Shown: positions 42,771 to 54,063, counted from the first letter of the stretch. The stretch: 64,000 nt of DNA from Clostridiales bacterium (GCA_021205725.1 JAJPWY010000036.1:1-64000); one strand, 5' to 3'. The notes: generated from the sequence alone by a model not told the origin. Program-made: numbers and translations.

Positions 42771-43619
42771 TCACGCCGTCCGTTTCCGGAAGCAGAAGGT
42801 CACGGCGAAGCACCCCGCCAGCACCAGGGTGATGGACGCCCCGGCGGAGGAGCCGATATAGTAGCTGACCATCAGCCCGGCAATCCCAGCAAACAACGCC
42901 AGCGCCAGAGAGCAGAGGGTGTACTGCCGCAGATTCCGGGAGACGTTTCTCGCCGCCGCCCCGGGGAGGATGAGCATGGAGTTGATGACCAGCAGACCCA
43001 CCCAGGTCATGGAGAGAGTGACCACCAGGGCCACGGCACAGTTGAACAGTGCGTCCTGCTGCCACAGCCGGATGCCCCGGCTCCGGGCCAGGGCGGGGTG
43101 GATGGCAGAGAGAGTGAGCTGGTTCAGAGAGGTGACCCACAGCACCAACACCAGCAGCAGGATGCCCCCCAGGACGGCGATTTTGGACGGCGTCACCGAC
43201 AGGACGTCCCCCACCAGCAGGCTGTTGAACTTGGTGAAGCTCTGCCCGCCCAGGGTGGACAGGAAGATGCCCAGTGCCACGGCGGTAGAGGAGAACACAC
43301 CGATTACCGTGTCCCCCGCCAGGTTGGTACGGTAGCGCACCCAGGTAAACAGCAGGGCGAAGCACACCGCCAGCGCCGCCGCGCACCAGTTGGGGTCGGC
43401 AAAACCCGCCAGTGTCCCGGCGGCGATGCCGGTAAAGGCGGAGTGCCCCAGGGCGTCGGAGAAGAAGGACATCTTCTTCTCCACTACCATGGTGGACAGC
43501 AGGCCAAACAACGGGGAGATGACCAGCACCGCCAACAGGGCGTTTTTCATAAAGTACATGCTGCCGCTCTCCGCCCACTCAAAGGGCAGCAGATCCACCA
43601 GCCAATACCAGAGGTCCAT
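42771..43619 (-). CDS. znuB: Metal ABC transporter permease (ZnuB-like)
   Basis: 282 residues with eight or so hydrophobic helices of the ABC-3 family. It has FFSDALGHSAFTGIAAG after the second helix and the conserved SMLILPGAAARN near the end. Third gene of the import operon; its ATG overlaps the ATPase stop by one base. Zinc is favoured over manganese by the His/Asp-rich loop in the binding protein, but metal choice cannot be read with certainty. Confidence 0.92.
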   Translation of the reverse strand: MDLWYWLVDLLPFEWAESGSMYFMKNALLAVLVISPLFGLLSTMVVEKKMSFFSDALGHSAFTGIAAGTLAGFADPNWCAAALAVCFALLFTWVRYRTNLAGDTVIGVFSSTAVALGIFLSTLGGQSFTKFNSLLVGDVLSVTPSKIAVLGGILLLVLVLWVTSLNQLTLSAIHPALARSRGIRLWQQDALFNCAVALVVTLSMTWVGLLVINSMLILPGAAARNVSRNLRQYTLCSLALALFAGIAGLMVSYYIGSSAGASITLVLAGCFAVTFCFRKRTA

Positions 43620-44386
43620 CAGACATTCCCTCCTCTCTCCGCCTCTGTGCCGAAAATTTGCCGGAAGGCGGGGGAGGACAGCACCTCACGTGTGTCTCCC
43701 TGGGCCAGAATACGCTTCTGGAGCAAAATCACCTTGTCCACCCGGTTCAGGGTCTGGAAGTCGTGGGTGGACAGGAGGATGGAGAGGTCATAGGTCTCCC
43801 GGATGTGATCCAGCAGCTCCAGCAGCTGCTGCTCCCCCTCCACATCCACTCCGCTCATGGGCTCGTCCAGGATGAGCAAATTGGGGATAGGCTCCAGAGC
43901 CATGGCCAGCAGCACCCGCTGCACCTCGCCCCCGGAGAGCATGCCCACCCGCTTGTCAATGAGGCTCTCCCCGTTCACACGGGCCAGGGCCTCCAGTACC
44001 TTCTCCCGCCGCTTTTTCGGCACAGGCAGAAAGGCGGGATACCGGGTGGTGGCGGTGAGAAACAGGTCTAGGACGCTCACCGGGTCGTCCGGGTCAAAGC
44101 CGGGGCTTTGGGGGACATAGCCGATGGTGGGCTTCTGCGCCCCGTTCTCAGCAGACTGGAAGGTAATGCTGCCCTGATAGGGGATAGCCCCCAGAATAGA
44201 CTTGAACAGGGAGCTTTTCCCCGCCCCGTTGGGGCCGATGAGGGCAATCAGCTCCCCACAGTGGAGGTGAAAGCCCACGTCGTCTAAAATCAGGTCCTCC
44301 CCCAGCCGGACGGTCAGATGCTCCACCCGCAGGCAGCAGCGGCCCTCACAGCCCCCGTGACAATTTTGATGCTTCTCCCGGCTCAT
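43619..44386 (-). CDS. znuC: Metal ABC transporter ATP-binding protein (ZnuC-like) with Cys/His N-terminus
   Basis: 255 residues. Walker A GPNGAGKSS, Q-loop YVPQSPGFD, signature LSGGEVQR, Walker B LLILDEPMSGVD and the H-loop STHDF are all intact. Oddity: the first 18 residues contain HQNCHGGCEGRCC, a His/Cys cluster before the normal ATPase start, which could bind zinc. The start ATG overlaps the binding-protein gene by 4 bp. Confidence 0.93.
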   Translation of the reverse strand: MSREKHQNCHGGCEGRCCLRVEHLTVRLGEDLILDDVGFHLHCGELIALIGPNGAGKSSLFKSILGAIPYQGSITFQSAENGAQKPTIGYVPQSPGFDPDDPVSVLDLFLTATTRYPAFLPVPKKRREKVLEALARVNGESLIDKRVGMLSGGEVQRVLLAMALEPIPNLLILDEPMSGVDVEGEQQLLELLDHIRETYDLSILLSTHDFQTLNRVDKVILLQKRILAQGDTREVLSSPAFRQIFGTEAERGGNV

Positions 44387-45300
44387 TGATATGCCTCCCA
44401 GATGGTGGTCAGATTTTCGGTGACAGCGTCCTCATATGCCTGGACAGTGTCCCCGTCGCTGCCGCTCATGATCATAGACAGGGTCCAGACGGAGACTCCG
44501 CACTCCCGGCTGATGATGCCGGCGGCGTTGTCCGAGCCGTTGACCTCCACGAACACAGCGGGGAGGTCCTGGGCCTGGACGATGGAGATGATCTCCTTCA
44601 GCTCCAGAGCGGAGGCCTCCGCCCCCTCCTCCTCCTCGATGGCGGCGGCGATCTCCAGGTCAAAGGCCTCTGCAAAATAGGAAAATCCGTCGTGGAAGGT
44701 GATGATCTCCAGCCCCCGGACGGCCTGGCCCACATCGCTCTCCCGGAGGGAGTCGGCAAAATCCTCCAGCTCCCGGGCCACTGCTTCTCCCCGCTCCCGG
44801 TATTCCTCCGCCCGGTCCGGGTCCAGTTCCGCCAGACCGGCCGCCAGGTTCCGGGCCATCTGGGCGTATCGCTCCGGGTCCATCCAGATGTGGGGGTCGG
44901 ATTCCTCCTCGTCATCTCCGTCCCCATCATCATGGTGATGCTCGTCTCCCGTCAGCAGTTCGACGCCCCGGGAGCAGTCGATTACCGTCCGCCCCTCCAG
45001 CACGTCGTCCAGAAAGTCCTCCAGACCGGCGCCGTTGATGACCACGGCGTCCGCCCGCTCCACCGCCTTCATATCCTGCACCGTCAGGGTATAGTCGTGG
45101 AGACAGGACACCTGCTGGTCGATGACCAGCTCCGCCTCCACGCCCTCCATCTCCCCCACGATGCTGTTGGCCAGGAGATAGACGGGATAGGTGGTGCAGG
45201 CTACCGTCAGCGTCTCCGCTGTCTCGTCTGTATTCGCCGTGCTCCCGCAGCCCGTCAGCAGCAGGGCCAGGAGCAGCAGTAAAGCTGTGATTCGTCTCAT
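44383..45300 (-). CDS. znuA: Metal ABC transporter substrate-binding lipoprotein (ZnuA-like)
   Basis: 305 residues, lipobox LLTGCG (Cys18). Cluster A-I fold with metal-ligand candidates His in SCLHDYTL, His in SDPHIWMDP and His in TFHDGFSYF. A loop DEHHHDDGDGDDEEE before the second ligand is typical of zinc-specific members. First gene of znuA-znuC-znuB, with overlapping frames throughout. Confidence 0.94.
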   Translation of the reverse strand: MRRITALLLLLALLLTGCGSTANTDETAETLTVACTTYPVYLLANSIVGEMEGVEAELVIDQQVSCLHDYTLTVQDMKAVERADAVVINGAGLEDFLDDVLEGRTVIDCSRGVELLTGDEHHHDDGDGDDEEESDPHIWMDPERYAQMARNLAAGLAELDPDRAEEYRERGEAVARELEDFADSLRESDVGQAVRGLEIITFHDGFSYFAEAFDLEIAAAIEEEEGAEASALELKEIISIVQAQDLPAVFVEVNGSDNAAGIISRECGVSVWTLSMIMSGSDGDTVQAYEDAVTENLTTIWEAYQ

Positions 45301-45348
45301 GGGATTGGGTTCCTCCGTCCGGGCGGGCTTACCCGCTCTCTGGGCGGC

Positions 45349-45384
45349 ATCATAGCACAGCCGGGTTCAAAAGTCAAACGTTTG
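45349..45384 (-). promoter_or_regulatory. Promoter and candidate operator of the zinc ABC operon
   Basis: Minus strand TTGACT (45377-45372), 17-base spacer, TATGAT (45354-45349). The palindrome CAAACGTTTG (45375-45384) overlaps the -35, and ATGAG-CATTTT-CTCAT lies just upstream. A Fur/Zur-type repressor site is possible, but neither matches a textbook box. Confidence 0.6.
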
Positions 45385-45422
45385 TTCGAATCATCATATG
45401 AGCATTTTCTCATGAGACTCCC

Positions 45423-46139
45423 TCACCACCGGTTGGAGGTGAGAAAATCCGCCCCGGCCCGCTCCCACATCCGCTTGCGGAAGCCCCAGTTCACCGTCCA
45501 GACGTTCACAGTGCAGCCCTTCTGGTGGGCATAGGTTGGGAGACTCAGCCCGGTTTTCGTGGTGCGGAAGTCAATGCCGCTGTTGCCCAGGGCCGCCGCC
45601 CGATCCACTATCTCTTTTGTTCCCCGCTCCGCCAGCAACTGGACGGGGATCTGCTCTGTCAGCGTGCGGAGCTCCCGTAGACGCTCTATCTGAAAGCTGA
45701 TGCACATACACCGGTTTTCCATGCCCATGTCCCGCACCGTCTCATAGACCGCCCGAACCTCCTCCGGGCAGGAGACGCCCTTCAGCTCGATGACGGCCAC
45801 GGCCCCGTACCGTCTACAAATGTCCAGATAGGCGGTCAGGGTGGGGATGCTCCGGTCGCTGCATCGGGTCAGTCCCCGGCCCCGGTCGATGCGGCAGCGC
45901 CGGAGCTGTTGGAAGGTCATCTCCCGGATCGGTCCGACGCCATCGGTGGTTCGGTCGACGGTGTCGTCGTGGATGCAGACCAGTACCCCGTCGGCGGTAC
46001 TGTGTACGTCTGTCTCAATGCCCCACACGCCCCGCTGTCCCGCCAGCTCAAAGGCCATGAGGGAGTTCTCCGGCGCCTCGGTGCTCAGACCCCGGTGGGC
46101 AATGCTGCGGCATAGATGGCCGTTTTCCTTTTGCTTCAC
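45423..46139 (-). CDS. Glycerophosphodiester phosphodiesterase family protein
   Basis: 238 residues, TIM-barrel GDPD fold without a signal peptide. The catalytic pattern is complete: AHRGLSTEAPENS (His, Glu), ETDVHSTADGVLVCIHDDTVDRTT in part (Glu, Asp, second His in HDDT), VIELKG, and the end VNVWTVN. Releases glycerol-3-phosphate from deacylated phospholipids in known members. The start codon is GTG at 46139, with AGAGG six bases upstream; an ATG is not available nearby. Confidence 0.92.
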   Translation of the reverse strand: MKQKENGHLCRSIAHRGLSTEAPENSLMAFELAGQRGVWGIETDVHSTADGVLVCIHDDTVDRTTDGVGPIREMTFQQLRRCRIDRGRGLTRCSDRSIPTLTAYLDICRRYGAVAVIELKGVSCPEEVRAVYETVRDMGMENRCMCISFQIERLRELRTLTEQIPVQLLAERGTKEIVDRAAALGNSGIDFRTTKTGLSLPTYAHQKGCTVNVWTVNWGFRKRMWERAGADFLTSNRW

Positions 46140-46165
46140 TCTTACCTCTCCCCTTCCGTCTCGTC

Positions 46166-46196
46166 CAAAAAGAACCGGGGCCCTTCCAGGCCCCGG
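46166..46196 (-). terminator. Terminator of the zinc-ribbon gene pair
   Basis: Stem CCGGGGCC/GGCCCCGG with a six-base loop, then TTCTTTTTGG on the minus strand. Confidence 0.8.
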
Positions 46197-46200
46197 CCGC

Positions 46201-47349
46201 TCAGTTGGCTTGGTTATAATTCATTTCCTTCTCATAGGCCACAATCAGCTCTATATTGGCGTACTCATACTCATTGAACAAATCTGTGCTGAAGTCAGCC
46301 TTTGCGATCGTTCCGTGATACCAGCTCTTGGATTCGAAATACGCCTTGACCTCTGCGTCTTCAAAAATCATGCCATGACGGGCGTAGATCTCATTCCGTG
46401 CCAGGCGACACTGCCATGCAGTCAGGCCGGTCAGATCGGAGCGAGTCAGATACCGACTGCTGCTGTCCGGCAGGATATAGTCCCCGGAGGTCTCCTCCTC
46501 CGCAGTCTCATCCTCCGTGTTCTCGGTGCTCTCCTGCTCCTCCGGTTCTTCCGTCTCCTCCGTCTCCAGAGCCAGGACGGTGACCTCCACGCTGGCCGTC
46601 TCCCCGTTGGGGCCGGTGGCGGTGGCCACCACGGTTCCGGCCGCCAGCGCCGTGAGCTGGCCGTTGCCGTCCACCTCCACGATATCCGGCTCCGAATACG
46701 TCCAGTTCACCTGGTCAGCGTTGGCCCCGATGATCTGATGGGTCATTCCCACATAGAGGGCAAGGGAATTTGTGGTCAGGGATATGTCGAGCTGTTCCGT
46801 CTGCTCTGTCTCGTCGTCGGACTCGTCCGCCGTCTCCCCGGCGTCCGTTTCGTCCTCCGTCTCAGCTTCGGGCCCGTCCTCTGTCTCCTCTGTGCCGTCC
46901 TCGGACTGCTCCTCGTCGTCCTGGGCCTCCTCCTCTACGATGGACGTCTGATTCTCCTCACCGTTCTCATCGTCAGACTGACCCAGCATTCCGTTTGTCC
47001 ACAAAACCGCCGCCAAAACGATGACCACCACCACAATGATGGCAGCGATCAGCACGCCCACCGTCCCGCCGGACTTCTTTGGCTCACTCTCCTGCTCCTG
47101 CGGCTGCTGATACTGCTCCGGCGGCGTCTGCGCTCTCCACGGCTCGTCAGCCGGTTCCGCCACAGTATCCTCCAGCCCGGGCAGATCTCGGGTCATCTCC
47201 TCCGGGATAGGCGTACCGTCCCTGGTGCAAAAGCGTATCCGGGCGGTGATGACCTCGCCGCAGGCAGGGCAGCGTGGGATCCGTCTGCCGCATTTTGTGC
47301 AAAAAGCGGCAGTATCCTCCGTTTCCTGATGGCAATAGGGACAATTCAT
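46201..47349 (-). CDS. Zinc-ribbon / membrane / Ig-like / YARHG protein
   Basis: 382 residues with a modular layout. Two short zinc ribbons at the start (CPYCHQETEDTAAFCTKC in outline, then CPACGEV...FCTRDG). One membrane helix at about 102-122 (GVLIAAIIVVVVIVLAAVLW). An acidic linker, a Big2-type Ig domain (about 190-265) and a second acidic linker follow, then a C-terminal YARHG domain of about 85 residues (LARNEIYARHGMIFED). The topology puts the ribbons inside and Ig plus YARHG outside. Function unknown; YARHG domains are found in secreted or surface proteins. Second gene of a two-gene unit. Confidence 0.88.
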   Translation of the reverse strand: MNCPYCHQETEDTAAFCTKCGRRIPRCPACGEVITARIRFCTRDGTPIPEEMTRDLPGLEDTVAEPADEPWRAQTPPEQYQQPQEQESEPKKSGGTVGVLIAAIIVVVVIVLAAVLWTNGMLGQSDDENGEENQTSIVEEEAQDDEEQSEDGTEETEDGPEAETEDETDAGETADESDDETEQTEQLDISLTTNSLALYVGMTHQIIGANADQVNWTYSEPDIVEVDGNGQLTALAAGTVVATATGPNGETASVEVTVLALETEETEEPEEQESTENTEDETAEEETSGDYILPDSSSRYLTRSDLTGLTAWQCRLARNEIYARHGMIFEDAEVKAYFESKSWYHGTIAKADFSTDLFNEYEYANIELIVAYEKEMNYNQAN

Positions 47350-47374
47350 TTCTCTTCACTCCGTTCTCTTTGGA

Positions 47375-47938
47375 TTATGCCTCCCCGTCTGTCTCCCGGG
47401 CAGCGCTCTCATAGTCGAATCCGCAGGTGGGGCAGAACCGCACGCCCTCCTTCCGAACGGTGCCACACCGGGGACAGCTCTCCTGAGGCTGGGCCTGCGT
47501 CGGCTCCGGGGGCTGGGTCTGCTGAGGCACCCGCTCCCCGCAGGCGATGCAAAACAGCGCTCCCTCCACCAGAGATGCGCCGCAGACTCTGCATACGGTC
47601 TGCTTTCTCTGGGGCAGACGACAACCGCAGTAGCTGCAATATGGGTTCACCATCGGAACCTCCCGCCCACACTGGGGGCAGTTGGTCAGACCCAGCTTCT
47701 CCTGGAGCAGTCGTTTCCTGTCCCGGAGCTCCTCTAAGGCCCCGTCGATCTGCTGCACCACAGGGGCCAGCTCCGGCTCCGGCTCCTCCCCATGGGTTTC
47801 ATAATACTGCCTGCCCAGCTGGGCGTAGAGCTGCTCGATCTGTCGCTCCCGCTCGCCGATCTCGCCGGACAGGGCGGCATTGTCGCCCATATTCTTTGTC
47901 CCCATCCAGGTCTTTCGCACCTGATCCATGAATGCCAT
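47375..47938 (-). CDS. Zinc-ribbon protein with coiled coil
   Basis: 187 residues, soluble. Residues 20-85 form a charged coiled coil (ERERQIEQLYAQLGRQYYE). Three CxxC pairs-of-pairs follow: CPQCG...CSYCG, CRVCG...CIACG and CPRCG...CPTCG, giving three zinc ribbons. It lies 25 bases before the YARHG gene and is co-transcribed. Its ribbons could interact with those of its membrane partner; this is inference. Confidence 0.88.
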   Translation of the reverse strand: MAFMDQVRKTWMGTKNMGDNAALSGEIGERERQIEQLYAQLGRQYYETHGEEPEPELAPVVQQIDGALEELRDRKRLLQEKLGLTNCPQCGREVPMVNPYCSYCGCRLPQRKQTVCRVCGASLVEGALFCIACGERVPQQTQPPEPTQAQPQESCPRCGTVRKEGVRFCPTCGFDYESAARETDGEA

Positions 47939-48009
47939 GCTATTTTCCTCCCGCCGTATCAGACTGGCTCGTCCCTTCTCTGGTTTTTCTGATGCTGTAA
48001 TTCGAGGTC

Positions 48010-48038
48010 ATTTTACCATAGGACATGGTATTTTTCAA
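48010..48038 (-). promoter_or_regulatory. Promoter of the zinc-ribbon gene pair
   Basis: Minus strand TTGAAA (48038-48033), 17-base spacer, TAAAAT (48015-48010). The spacer contains the inverted repeat TACCAT-GTCCT-ATGGTA. Confidence 0.72.
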
Positions 48039-48077
48039 TCACGGTCGGGCCACTTTTCCATATTTTGTCTACAGGCA

Positions 48078-48106
48078 AAGCCCGGAGGCGTCGCCTCCGG
48101 GCTTTT
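48078..48106. terminator. Terminator downstream of the beta-galactosidase gene
   Basis: 12-bp stem AGCCCGGAGGCG/CGCCTCCGGGCT with a one-to-three-base loop; a short T-run lies on both sides. Confidence 0.7.
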
Positions 48107-48121
48107 GGTCGTAAACTCTGT

Positions 48122-51076
<2,955 letters not shown>

Positions 51077-51102
51077 CTATGATATCCGCAATGGATAATA
51101 CT

Positions 51103-51130
51103 ATTTTACCAAAGTATCAAAATTTGACAA
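51103..51130 (-). promoter_or_regulatory. Promoter of the beta-galactosidase gene
   Basis: Minus strand TTGTCA (51130-51125), 16-base spacer, TAAAAT (51108-51103). TCAAATTTTGA, an 11-bp inverted repeat with one central base, spans the end of the -35 and may be an operator. Confidence 0.65.
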
Positions 51131-51182
51131 GTGCTTTTGCATGATCTGTTGAAAATTTGGCATACTTTGCTTTCTTTTTGGA

Positions 51183-51222
51183 AAACGCAGAACATCCCGA
51201 ACCGTGACGGCTCGGGATGTTC
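51183..51222 (-). terminator. Terminator of amt
   Basis: 11-bp stem GAACATCCCGA/TCGGGATGTTC (51190-51222); the minus-strand tail reads TGCGTTTTCC. About 110 bases after the amt stop. Confidence 0.65.
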
Positions 51223-51334
51223 CGTGTCCTGCCGGGTCGTGCCATCCCGGCGGAGCATGGAGGAGTATAGGAGCAGGAGAGTATCTTCCACGGGTGTGCG
51301 GCCCGGTGAAAGCAGCTTAGGGAAACGGAGCCGT

Positions 51335-53089
51335 TTACTTCACAGGCTCAGGCAGCTCGTCGTTGGTGAGGGCGGCATAGCCCTCCTCGCCGGTGCGAAC
51401 CCGGATGACGTTCTCCACATTGTACACGAAGATCTTGCCATCCCCCAGGTTGCCGGTGTACAGCGCCATCTTAGCGGCGGCAATCACCTGATCCACAGGG
51501 ACGGTGGAGACGACCACCTCGATCTTCAGCTTGGGATGCAGGCTCATAGTCAGAGGAACGCCACGGTAGTATTCCACCTTGCCCTTCTGGGCCCCGCAGC
51601 CCATGACCTGAGTAACGGTCATGCCGGTCACGCCGATCTGGGCCATGGCGCTCTTGATCGCCTCGAACCGGTTCTGGCGGCAGACGATGACAATCTTGCT
51701 GTAGGCCCCGTAGGAGGCCCCGGAGGTGACAGTCACCGGCTCGCTCTGCTGGACGTTCTCCACCTGGACGGCGGCGTTCACGGGCACATTGCCGGTGATG
51801 ATGTCGCTGCTGTCCGTATCCCGGTCGGTGAAGTCGAAGCCGGCATAGGCGGAGGGCAGACCGTGCTCGGTGCTGTCCAGGCCGGCAATCTCCTCCTCAG
51901 GGGAAACCCGCAGGCCCACACAGGCCTTGATGACAAGGAAGGTAATGGTGATGGTCACAGCAGTCCAGGCGGCCACGGAAACCAGGCCCAGCAGCTGCTT
52001 TCCCAGCAGCTCAAAGCCGCCGCCATAGAACAGGCCCACCAGGGTATCGTTGCCGGGGGCAGAGGTGGTGGAGAACAGACCCACAGCGATGGTGCCCCAC
52101 ATACCGTTCAGGCAGTGGACAGCCACAGCGCCCACCGGGTCGTCGATGCGGAGCTTATAGTCCAGCAGCCACACGCCGAAGCAGACCAGCAGACCTGCCA
52201 CGATGCCGATGATGGCGGCACCCAGGCAGTCGGTGGTATCGCAGGGGGCGGTGATGGCCACCAGGCCCGCCAGCGAGGCGTTCAGGCACATGGACACGTC
52301 GGGCTTGCCGTACTTCAGCCAGGTGAAGATCATGCAGGTGACGGTGGCCACGGCGGGGGCGACGGTGGTGGTCAGGAAGATGGAGCCCAGCTGCTCCACA
52401 GAGGTGGCAGCGGCGCCGTTGAAGCCGTACCAGCCCAGCCAGAGGATGAAGCAGCCCAGGCAGCCCAGGGGCAGGCTGTGACCGGGGAAGCTGTGCACCT
52501 TGATGCTGCCGTCCTTCTCCTTCTTGAACTTGCCGATACGGGGGCCGAGGATCTTGGCCCCGATGAGGGCGGAGATGCCGCCCACCATGTGAATGGCGCA
52601 GGAGCCGGCGAAATCGTGGAAGCCCAGCTGTGCCAGCCAGCCGCCGCCCCAGATCCAGTGGGCCTCGATGGGATAAATCAGGCCGGAGATGACGGCGGAA
52701 TAGATGCAGTAGGAGAGGAACTTGGTGCGCTCCGCCATAGCACCGGAGACGATGGTGGCGGTGGTGGCGCAGAAGACCAGGTTGAACACGAAGTTCGACC
52801 AGTCGAAGCTCTCGTAGGCGGTGAAGATGTCCAGACCGGGCTTGCCGATCAGACCCATCATATCCTCTCCCAGCAGCAGGCTGAAGCCGATGAGGATAAA
52901 CATGACGGTGCCGATACAGAAGTCCATCAGGTTCTTCATCAGGATGTTGCCTGCGTTCTTGGCCCGGGTGAAGCCGGTCTCCACCATGGCGAAGCCCGCC
53001 TGCATCCAGAATACCAGCGCAGCGCCGATGAGGAACCAGACGCCGAAGGTCTGCTCTGAGATCATACTCAGAATCGTAGATTCATCCAT
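51335..53089 (-). CDS. amt: Ammonium transporter fused to a PII signalling domain
   Basis: 584 residues. Residues 1 to about 420 are an Amt channel with eleven hydrophobic helices. Both pore His are present (CAIHMVGG and AVHCLNGMWGT), along with the phenylalanine-gate region. After an acidic linker (about 425-460), residues 462-575 form a complete PII/GlnK domain with T-loop GCGAQKGKVEYYRGV, the ATP-binding loop TGNLGDGKIFV and VIRVRTGEEG. In most bacteria the two are separate genes (amtB-glnK). Fusion implies permanent local gating by ATP/ADP/2-oxoglutarate. Transcription starts at its own promoter with a structured leader. Confidence 0.95.
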   Translation of the reverse strand: MDESTILSMISEQTFGVWFLIGAALVFWMQAGFAMVETGFTRAKNAGNILMKNLMDFCIGTVMFILIGFSLLLGEDMMGLIGKPGLDIFTAYESFDWSNFVFNLVFCATTATIVSGAMAERTKFLSYCIYSAVISGLIYPIEAHWIWGGGWLAQLGFHDFAGSCAIHMVGGISALIGAKILGPRIGKFKKEKDGSIKVHSFPGHSLPLGCLGCFILWLGWYGFNGAAATSVEQLGSIFLTTTVAPAVATVTCMIFTWLKYGKPDVSMCLNASLAGLVAITAPCDTTDCLGAAIIGIVAGLLVCFGVWLLDYKLRIDDPVGAVAVHCLNGMWGTIAVGLFSTTSAPGNDTLVGLFYGGGFELLGKQLLGLVSVAAWTAVTITITFLVIKACVGLRVSPEEEIAGLDSTEHGLPSAYAGFDFTDRDTDSSDIITGNVPVNAAVQVENVQQSEPVTVTSGASYGAYSKIVIVCRQNRFEAIKSAMAQIGVTGMTVTQVMGCGAQKGKVEYYRGVPLTMSLHPKLKIEVVVSTVPVDQVIAAAKMALYTGNLGDGKIFVYNVENVIRVRTGEEGYAALTNDELPEPVK

Positions 53090-53256
53090 TGACTTTCCCT
53101 CCCAAAAAATGGGACGTGTTTCCCGCTTCTCTCCCGGAAAACACGTCCTTGTGTTGGCAGTTACTGTTCTATTCTTTTCTCTTGCTGCAGCCTTTCAAAG
53201 CAAAACGGGGCCGGAAATCCTGTGTGATTTCTGGCCCCGTTGCCTTGATGTCATGC
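53090..53256 (-). promoter_or_regulatory. Structured leader of amt with attenuator-like hairpin
   Basis: The predicted transcript (start near 53250) carries hairpin 1 at 53241-53204 (about 16-bp stem, loop ACACAG, tail GTTTTGC) and hairpin 2 at about 53148-53112. Hairpin 2 has a 14-bp stem GGACGTGTTTTCCG/CGGGAAACACGTCC, loop GGAGAGAAG and tail CATTTTTT. It ends directly before the SD GGGAGGG. It is formally a terminator inside the 5' leader, which implies regulated antitermination. The loops do not fit the ANTAR-target pattern (A at 1, G at 4). Confidence 0.65.
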
Positions 53257-53284
53257 AGTTTACCACATTTTTGCAGGAAGTCAA
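53257..53284 (-). promoter_or_regulatory. Promoter of amt
   Basis: Minus strand TTGACT (53284-53279), 16-base spacer, TAAACT (53262-53257), about 165 bases before the ATG. Confidence 0.72.
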
Positions 53285-53382
53285 TAGTCAAAATTCACTT
53301 TTGGCGGATTCCATGAATTTATAGCCGCTTATTTTTGAATTTTATGCAATTTCAATTTATGTTTCCGTCATTTTAGAAAGTA

Positions 53383-54063
53383 TTATAACACAACAGGGAT
53401 ATGATAGGCGATCTCCGCCTCCCCCGGGGCCACCCGGCAGCCCAGAGCCAGGATATGTACCCCGGCGGCGTGGGCGTCCCGGAGGGCTTCGCCGAAGGCG
53501 GGGTGCGTCCCGTCGTTGGGTCGCACGGCCCGGATGCCCTCCATCTGCACCACAAAGCAGAGCCAGGAGGTAAACCCTTCGTCCAGCGCCCGGATAAGCC
53601 CCCGGATATGCTTCACACCCCGCTCGGTGGGCGCGTCCGGGAAATAGGCCACGTCCTCCCGCTCCAGGGTCACTCCCTTCACCTCGATGAGATGTCGAAC
53701 CCCTCCGTCCTCCACCAGAAAGTCAAACCGGGAGTCCCCGTGGGGATATTCCGGGCGGATGACCGCCTCAGGCCCGAACAGACCCGAGCGGGGCAGATAC
53801 TCCTCCAGGATGTGGTTGGGGGCCTGGGCGTCCATGTTGATCAGCCGTTCCCCTTTCCACACCGCCACCAAGTCGTAGGCCGTCCTGCGCCCGGGATTGT
53901 CCGACTTCACCAGGCACACCCTGGCCCCGGGCACCAGCAGCTCCCGGCAGCGGCCGGTATTTTTCACATGGACCGTCTCCTCCCGGCCCTCCAGCAGCAC
54001 CTGAGCCACGAACCGGTTGGGCCGGGACAGAAAGACCCCCTCCGTCAGATTGGGATAGCGCAT
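53383..54063 (-). CDS. sfsA: SfsA family DNA/RNA nuclease-like protein
   Basis: 226 residues, full length for SfsA (sugar fermentation stimulation protein). It has RFVAQVLLEG, HVKNTGRCRELLVPG, the nuclease-like core SRFDFLVED with EVKGVTLE, YFPDAPTERGVKH, and the end. The catalytic pattern D-x-E-x-K is recognisable around residues 110-130. The biological role in Firmicutes is unclear. Start ATG after AAAGGAGG; divergent from rpoB. Confidence 0.94.
   Translation of the reverse strand: MRYPNLTEGVFLSRPNRFVAQVLLEGREETVHVKNTGRCRELLVPGARVCLVKSDNPGRRTAYDLVAVWKGERLINMDAQAPNHILEEYLPRSGLFGPEAVIRPEYPHGDSRFDFLVEDGGVRHLIEVKGVTLEREDVAYFPDAPTERGVKHIRGLIRALDEGFTSWLCFVVQMEGIRAVRPNDGTHPAFGEALRDAHAAGVHILALGCRVAPGEAEIAYHIPVVL

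Noticed and set aside
45378-45400. GTTCGAATC, similar to a tRNA T-loop
   Set aside because: Flanking bases do not form a T-stem, and no acceptor or anticodon arm is present.
53204-53241. Hairpin as an ANTAR-protein target upstream of amt
   Set aside because: The hexaloop is ACACAG; the required G at position 4 is absent. The hairpin is kept as part of a possible attenuator only.
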